In this document: positions 57,937 through 64,000 of the stretch, piece after piece
How positions within the stretch are numbered: position 1 is the first letter of the stretch
Layout of the letters: every line of letters begins with the position of its first letter
Assembly: GCF_000708205.1 (NCBI RefSeq)
Contig: NW_014575549.1
Coordinates: forward strand, 62,001-126,000
DNA: 64,000 nt
Source: Mixia osmundae IAM 14324
Lineage: Eukaryota; Basidiomycota; Mixiomycetes; Mixiales; Mixiaceae
Direction of reading: 5' to 3'
Notes under the pieces: model-generated
What the model was told of the DNA's origin: nothing
Seen by the model: only the letters and a program-made list of their open reading frames with translations
Database searches by the model: none
Made by a program: the position numbers and the translations under genes

Positions 57937-60458
57937 ATGCTTGAGCTGCGGCCGACCTACATCGCTGCAGCATGCAACCGATTTTCGGGAGCAGCCGAGA
58001 TCAATGCGTCAGGCGAAGTAGCATTCGGGTCTGGCAAGCTCCTCGCGCTCTGGAACGCTCAGGACGAGCATCATGCCGGCGTTCATCATGCTCTGCTCGG
58101 CCACAATGCAGAAGTGACCCAGGTCTGCTCGCTCGGTGACGGATGGCTCTCCGGGGATGCTTCAGGTGCGCTGCTCGTTTGGCAACAGCCTTCGAAGGCA
58201 GAGGCGAGCACGAGCAACGGATGGACAGCCTTCCCCGTGCTGCCTTCGCGTGGCTCAAGTGTGTGTACATTGGCAAGCTTGATGCTGTCGGATGATATCT
58301 GGCTCGCTCTTGCTGCGCACTCTGACGGCTCAGCTTCTGTGCTGTCGTTCACCCTCAGTGCGTCATCAGCTTTCAGTACGATGTTTGAAGCTGAATAGAA
58401 AGCAGAGAAGGGCGAGAGACTTGCGCACGAGCTAGTGCAGGAGATCAAGCTGGGCGACAACTTGGCATTGTCTGCGGTCATCGGCACACTACCAAATGGC
58501 GCAGGACTGTTGCTTGCGCTCGCTTGCACGGATAATCGCATTCATCTCTTGACGCGACCTATGACGCAAGGGGCTCAGGCAAGACGCTGACCACTCAGCC
58601 ATCACGCACGCTGATGCTCCGGGGCAGTTTGTGCCTAGTACAAAGCTAGAAGGTCACAAGGATTGGACGCGCTGCCTATGCACCACAGTTGCCACCACCT
58701 CAGCCGGCGACGTGCGTCCTGGAGACGTCTTGCTTGCCTCGGGTTCGCAAGATCACTACATCCGCATATGGAAGATCTCGCCTGCACGAATGCAGACGGT
58801 CAAGACAAGCTTGCTCGATGACGCAGATTTGGATGAAGAGGACGGTCAGCAAAGGTTGTCAATGAAATCGCGTCTCCTGCACGTCGCAGAGAGCGGAAGG
58901 TACAGTCGCTACTGCCGTAGTTACTCTTCATCATGCTGAATTCTGAGCAGTCGCTTTACGTGCACGTCAGAAGCCGTCCTGTTCGCGCATGAGGACTGGG
59001 TCATCGGGCTACACTTCAGTCATGTCGCTGCAGCAAGCTATGGACAGCTGCCCGAGCTGCTGTCGGCTTCTGCAGATCGCTCTATGATTCTCTGGCGCTT
59101 CGATCAGAGGTCATCGCTCTGGACAAACGTCACGCGGTTTGGCGAGATGTCAGGCACCAACCTCGGCTTCTTCGGCGCCTTGTGGTCCGCAGACGGTCTT
59201 GCGGTCCTGGCTCATGGATGGACTGGCAGCTTTCACGTATGGCGGAGGCAAACGTCAGCCGAACAGTCATGGCAATCCGGCGTAGGTGTGTCAGGTCATT
59301 TCAGAGCGATCACTTCGCTTGCTTGGGAGCCTCAAGGTCAATTCTTGCTTACCACAAGGTTAGCCGTCGCTGTGACAATGAGTCTCGTTGCTCATATTGA
59401 TATGTAGTCTTGACCATACAACGCGTTTGCATGGTCCATGGCGGCGCAATGTCGACGGAGCCGCAATAGAGACCTGGCACGAACTGGCGCGCCCACAAGT
59501 CCATGGCCATGCCATCTTGACGCTCAATATGCTATCGGGCTTGTCTTTCCTCAGCGGATCCGATGAGAAAGTCGTTCGAGTCTTCGATGCGCCTCAGCCG
59601 TTTCTCGATTCGATGCGAAAGCTCGGCACCGTACAAAGCTTCTCAGGGCCAACCCAAGCCAGACAAAAGGGCGTAACATTGCCACCTTTGGGTTTATCGA
59701 ACAAGGCGAGCACAGACGATGTCGTTGAGCCCGTCTTGCGTGATGCGCCGCCGCTGGAAGAAGACCTGCTCACCACGACACTATGGCCAGAGATTGAGAA
59801 AGTCTACGGTCACGGATATGAGATTGCCACGACGGCTCTGTCCCACGATGGCAGATTACTCGCGACTGCATGCAAGGCCAACAGCGCAAAGCATGCGGGC
59901 GTCAGGCTATATGATACGTCTACGTGGGCCAGCGTCGAGCCAGTGCTAGACGGGCATGAGCTCACCATACTCGACATGGCCTTTAGTCCTGACGACACCA
60001 AGCTGGTCACCACATCGCGAGACCGAACCTGGCGGCTCTACCAGAAGAATGACAAAGGCCAGTTTTCGCTTCAGGCGGTCGGCACCACTCACACGCGAAT
60101 CGTTCGCGCTTGCGTCTGGAGCAAGGATGGCACATTGTTCGCAACAGCTTCGCGTGACAAGACAGTCAAGATATGGTCATCAGAGACCGCTCAATTGGTT
60201 GAAAGTATCAGACTTGCTCAAGCGCCATGCGCAATCGCGGTCTGGCCAAATGCCATAAGCTTCGCCTTGGCGATCGGCTGCGAAGACGGCAGCTGTCACT
60301 TCTTTGACCGCGGAAGTCAAACACTGCAGTTGAAGGAAGGCACTGCTGCCGGGCCCATCAGCATGCTAGCATTCTCACTCGAAGGCACTCGTCTTGCAAG
60401 CTGCTCAGAGGATGGCATCGTGCGGATCTATACAGTCAGGTCGCTTCAATCTACATAG
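57937..60458 (+). CDS. ELP2: Elongator complex subunit Elp2 (WD40)
   Basis: Five exons, 57937-58357, 58406-58578, 58628-58899, 58951-59358 and 59408-60458, give 774 residues (yeast 788). The protein is built of two WD40 propellers. Repeats visible include GHNAEVTQVCSLGDGWLSGD, GHKDWTRCL with LASGSQDHYIRIWK, AHEDWVIGLHFS with LLSASADRSMILWR, GHFRAITSLAWEPQGQFLLT and FATASRDKTVKIWSSET. Elp2 belongs to the Elongator complex, which adds 5-carbonylmethyl groups to wobble uridine in tRNA. The intron at 58579-58627 needs a GC donor (CAG|GCAAGA). The first acceptor was moved 8 nt past the nearest AG to hold the frame. Confidence 0.95.
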
Positions 60459-60557
60459 GTCTGTGATCATCTCAATGCAACAAATAGTGCGCAAATGTCA
60501 CAGCTCGCATGGGCAGTCAAAATAGGAGATTGCAATCATATTGGTGCTATCGCATGC

Positions 60558-60896
60558 TTAGCTCCGCGTGATGATCTGGAGCGGTCCAGTTGCGATCAAG
60601 TCGATGCCGATGTTGGGTCGAGATGATCCGAGTCGAGTGCCGCCAGCGTCAATATCGGTGAATGCAGTGCCTCGAGCACCTGGCCAATCATCGGCTTGCG
60701 CCTAGGCGGGGATACTTCCGACGAGTTGCAACTCAGCTACATGCAATTGGTCATGCCCGAGCGCCCGCAGGCTTGCCGGATGCTGAAGGCTGAGAGTCTC
60801 GCCCAGTCCGAGGGTGGCATGAAAGGCGTGGCGCAGACGTGACGAGTGCGAGTGCGAGTCGATGCCGATGTCGATGCCACCCCGAACGGGGCACAT
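60558..60896 (-). CDS. Possible small unrecognised gene (3' exons)
   Basis: Two segments join in phase: one ending ...SLRALGHDQLH at 60741 and the last exon 60701-60558, reading GTAFTDIDAGGTRLGSSRPN then IGIDLIATGPLQIITRS and a stop. The implied intron (60702-60740) is 39 nt with GT-AG ends. The upstream frame (AFHATLGLGETLSLQHPAS) runs to about 60896 without a clear start. The text looks coding, but I cannot name a family, and the model is weak. The remaining sequence to 61184 shows a poly-T run near 61048 and nothing else I can identify. Confidence 0.35.
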
Positions 60897-61184
60897 TGAG
60901 CTGACAGTGTGTGAAGGCGATGAGCAGGTCTAGGAAGAGCATCAAGCGAGTGGTTATGTGCCAACAGTTTCAATTATATCATGAGGCGAGTTGCTATTGA
61001 TCGACGAATAATATGAGGCGACTTGCTATTGGCCTGGATACGTTCGTTTTTTTTTTCGCGTCGTCAGCCCAATTTGCTAGGGGACAAGCATGTTGCGATT
61101 CACAACAGGATACACTTTACAATGCGCCGTGCCAATCGCGCTCACTGTAGCGCTATCATCGTACGGAGCTGCGTCAGGGCGCGA

Positions 61185-62791
61185 TCAAGCCGATATCGCC
61201 TGCTTCGCCGGTTCTTCCTTGACCGTGACATATTCGTCTTGAGGTTCTGCGCTTGCCGGCAAGAGTGTGGCAAAAGTAAGATATGACGTATGCCCTCGCA
61301 AGAGCGGAGCAGGCTTAAGGTCTACTTGAGCAACCTTTTGGCGTGAACCTGCTCTAGCGACTGTGAATGCCTTGGGCGGCAACTGAGGCATCGCTTTAAG
61401 CACAGCGTTAGCAGTGCCGACATTCGGCGCTGGCGGTAAAGACGTGCTTGCGGTTGTAGTGCACAGCGCGCTCTCAACGTCAGAAAGAGCAGGCGAATCT
61501 GTATGCCCGTCTTTCGCTCGCTTTGAGCTAGGTGAGCCATCCTCGGCATGGCCGGTTTCTGACTGTTGCCTGTCTTCTCGTTTTCGCTTGGCAGCCGCTA
61601 TTTGGTGCTCTCTCTTTACGCTCCTGCGCTCCTCTATTGCTTTGATGCGCGTGATGGTATCATCGATGCTTGGCGCTGCCGCCGGACTAGCCTCCATCAT
61701 CTGTAGCAGTGTCTCGTACATCATCACGTCTAACGCGGCTCACGATCAGCTGTATACCTTCCACAAGTAGACTCGGCACCTTACCAGAAAATCCGTGGGC
61801 ATTGAGCGCATTGACAGTCTTGGTAACCTGCTCCATGCAGGGACTGTAGCAACAGATACGGCCAATACGGTCATGCTGGACACCAGGTGAGATCCTGACA
61901 AAGAAGGATGACAACCAGCATACCTTCATCGCCACTTTGGCAGAAGCGAGAGCTTCCCATGGCGCAGGGAGATCGAGAAAGATGCTGTCGACAGCATCGT
62001 TGAGACCAAAGCCGTCCTTGCAAACGTCGCGATGCCGTAATCTGACGCAATCGAGGTTGTTCTCTGCGAATTCGGCTCTGTACGTCGTTGTCAGCCTTGC
62101 TTGAGTAACGCTAGCGGTACGATAGACCTTGCGGTTGCGTAGCGCTCTGCATGAAACTCAAAGGAATGTAGCGCGCCCGATTCGCCAAGGATGCGCGCGG
62201 CTGTATGAGTGAACGAGCCGCTGCCCGTTCCTACGTCGTCTACTAAGTCTAGCCTGGTGCGGAGAGCGATTAAAGCTGCGCACCTGCTTCGATCATGCTG
62301 TCGCCTGGTTTGACGTTGAGCAAAGACGTGACGAACGCCATGTCAGGCATGTAAAGGATTTGAGTGCGATGCTTCAAGCATTGTGTCCTGCTGGTCATGC
62401 ATGAGCTTCCCTTCGATGATCCGCAGCCAGCCAGGTGATCGCCGACCATAGCTCAGGCGTAGGTCTGAGCAGATAGACGAAACCATTGTTGCGCACGCTA
62501 GAGAGCTGCATAGCTTGCATGAGCTAGTCGCTCGCTCGCAAGGCACTGGTGTGAACAGCGTGCCTTCGTTCCATAAGGCTGTCCGATCATGTCTGAGTGT
62601 CTGAAAGCGCCGAAGCGGGCCTGTAACTCTGTGCCGGCGGCAATCTTGACATATTGTAGATTCTCGCGAGACTGAGCTGTACAGAGTCAGTCACGACTTG
62701 GTGAGCATCTTCGAGCACGCACAAAGTACAATATGACGAGGTCACCTTCTCGCACGAGCTCACTGGTCGATTGGAATGGTTTGACCGCCAT
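61185..62791 (-). CDS. TRM61: tRNA (adenine-N1)-methyltransferase catalytic subunit Trm61
   Basis: Eight exons: 62791-62719, 62676-62564, 62505-62447, 62387-62284, 62230-62128, 62077-61924, 61875-61785 and 61729-61185. They give 413 residues. The N-terminal barrel reads STSELVREGDLVILYFV and RFGAFRHSDMIGQPYGTK. Then come NGFVYLLRPTPELW, HRTQILYMPDMAFVTSLLN, the SAM-binding IEAGTGSGSFTHTAARILG, LRHRDVCKDGFG, FLDLPAPWEAL and ICCYSPCMEQVTKTVNAL. A poorly conserved basic region leads to the family ending RGHTSYLTFATLLP. With Trm6 it makes m1A58 in tRNA. The intron at 62506-62563 uses a GC donor (AAG|GCACGC). Confidence 0.94.
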
Positions 62792-63384
62792 GCGAGATGC
62801 AAGACATTCACAGGACAGAGCGCGAGCGCGATATCAAAATTGCGGCCATGGGCATGACTACTTGCGAAATGAAAGCGAATACATACAACATTGTCCCATA
62901 TGAAAGTCTGCTGAGGATTTGCGTGGTCGTTTATTGGTATCGTGGGCCGTCATAACAAGCGCAGAGGGCGGGATCAGATGCTTCAAAATCGCAGTCAAAT
63001 GCGATCTGGTACTCATCGCAACCAAAGATGATCTGTTCTTATGTCAGCTTCGGCATGCTCTGAAAAACGCACAAGCGTACCGGCCAAGCTCGCTCGACTG
63101 CGTGCACGAACCATGGATCAGATGGGTCGCCTTTCTTGTGATCCCACCATGGCGGCACTCGGATGTCAGGACTTGCGCGATCAGCCTGCTCGAAGATTTT
63201 GCGACTTGCTTACTGTGACCTGACCGAGTATCTTTCTGTAGGCAGACTGCGCATTCCGCATGATCGCCTCGCGCGATGCAACGACTTGGGCGGACCACGA
63301 AGCCTGACAAAGACAGAAGTCGGTCTGTGAACAGAAGCGGTGCAAGAGCGAAATGACCAGCTGAGATGAGCCGCCTTGCCAGCC
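62792..63384. other. No gene recognised
   Basis: About 590 bp. A plus-strand frame (62919-63218) and minus-strand frames overlap, but none has a motif or sensible splice partners. It includes the TRM61 promoter. Confidence 0.4.
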
Positions 63385-63680
63385 ATGGCCAACGAAGATC
63401 CGATAGATTTCATCAAAGCCTGGAATCTCGAGTCCATTGCCGATCACCTGGCTGCGGCTCATCCTGGCCAAACCCCGGATGACGATCGATACTATCTAGA
63501 TCTGGTCAGTCTTGGCAACGGGTCAGCGGTCTCTGCTTCATTCAGTCACCCTTCGCGTTAGCAGCATTCGAAAGTCGGCGAGGCGCTCGCATCAGAATTC
63601 CCTTCGTCGTAAGTATGAAGAAGCTGCTGCGCATATTCGTTATTGTCAGTCGCAGGAAGGCTGGGGACCAAGCTATGTAA
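63385..63680 (+). CDS. Possible small unrecognised protein gene
   Basis: Three candidate exons, 63385-63504, 63562-63608 and 63650-63680, give about 65 residues. The first reads MANEDPIDFIKAWNLESIAD and ends DDDRYYLDL before a good donor (GTCAGT). The second reads QHSKVGEALASEFPS before GTAAGT. The third exon is short and its acceptor is uncertain; another reading continues to 63763 with SQEGWGPSYVKSCKGICL. The first two exons look coding by their amino-acid make-up and clean splice sites. I do not recognise the family. Confidence 0.35.
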
Positions 63681-64000
63681 AGTCGTGCAAAGGCATCTGC
63701 CTGCATCTGCATTGTACTGCTCAGAAAAAGATTGGTAAAGGGGGTCGCTGGCCGCCAGTTTGACTAACAATCACGCTTTGCTATTTCACCTGACATCGAT
63801 GACGTGTCAGTCTACGTGGCGATCGACACGTGTCAGCAGTAAATGCCGGCAGTGCTGCTGATTCAGTCACACTTCGCGCCTGCAGCATACGAAAGCTGCG
63901 ACAGTACCGCTTTGACAAGTCCGTCACGGCACGATGATCGATCAGGGCGAGGCGGCTCAGCATGAAGCTGCGATCCGCCTCGCCGTCACATACCGCACTG
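63681..64000. other. Right edge of window, no gene recognised
   Basis: The last 320 bp have no clear gene. A ~40-bp stretch at about 63862-63905 resembles 63533-63576 (shared pattern TTCAGTCAC-CTTCGCG-GCAGCAT-CGAAAG), which spans the intron-exon edge of the small gene. It may be part of a second, related gene running off the window. Confidence 0.35.

Noticed and set aside
62919-63218. 99-codon plus-strand frame
   Set aside because: No family motif, uneven composition and no conserved splice context; it may be chance.
63181-63471. Minus-strand frame opposite the small gene at 63385
   Set aside because: Its text (GFDEIYRIFVGHGWQ) mirrors the plus-strand exon, which has good splice sites and a clean ATG; it is probably a shadow.

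Overview
The window is nuclear DNA of a filamentous or yeast-like fungus, most likely a basidiomycete. Genes are packed on both strands, roughly one per 1.9 kb, and almost all are split by introns of about 40-60 nt. I placed about 105 introns by matching reading frames to conserved protein families. Nothing here is bacterial, and I saw no tRNA or rRNA gene and no CRISPR array. Among basidiomycetes a compact Pucciniomycotina-type genome fits, but that placement is a guess.

Left third (1-19.1 kb): a kynurenine-formamidase-like hydrolase, a 7-helix membrane protein, a disordered protein with a PCNA-binding (PIP) box, GDP-mannose pyrophosphorylase, ribosomal protein uL29/L35, the 24-kDa subunit of complex I, a Rieske-DUF455 fusion protein, the U3 snoRNP protein Imp3, a decayed ABCG transporter, deoxyhypusine synthase, the Vip1/Asp1 inositol-pyrophosphate kinase, a Ser-rich CxxC protein and the splicing factor Syf2.

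Middle (19.4-41.6 kb): two long inverted repeat arms (19.407-23.548 kb and 36.762-41.648 kb) flank 13.2 kb of unique sequence. The arms carry uncharacterised genes, including a coiled-coil protein with CxxC zinc-binding pairs. That gene is intact in the right arm and frame-broken in the left. The left arm ends in a 3' scrap of the PQ-loop gene that lies whole beside the right arm, so the copying went from right to left. All ambiguous bases (N) of the window lie in the arms. The unique core holds a secreted Cys-rich protein, Pab2/PABPN1, 6-phosphogluconate dehydrogenase, AP-1 gamma-adaptin, TAF6, an RlpA-like secreted protein and the eIF4AIII/Fal1 helicase.

Right third (41.6-64 kb): a PQ-loop membrane protein, methionine aminopeptidase 2, an XMAP215-family microtubule polymerase, a DUF2236/MpaB oxygenase, Snd2/TMEM208, a second 7-helix membrane protein, gamma-tubulin complex component 3, Elongator subunit Elp2 and the tRNA m1A58 methyltransferase Trm61.

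Most genes are housekeeping, with no operon-like logic. Many sit head to head over 70-240 bp of shared promoter. The most unusual signals are the inverted repeat with its traceable origin, a high share of GC-AG introns (about 9 of 105), and very small exons: a 4-nt internal exon, and last exons of 5 and 7 nt.
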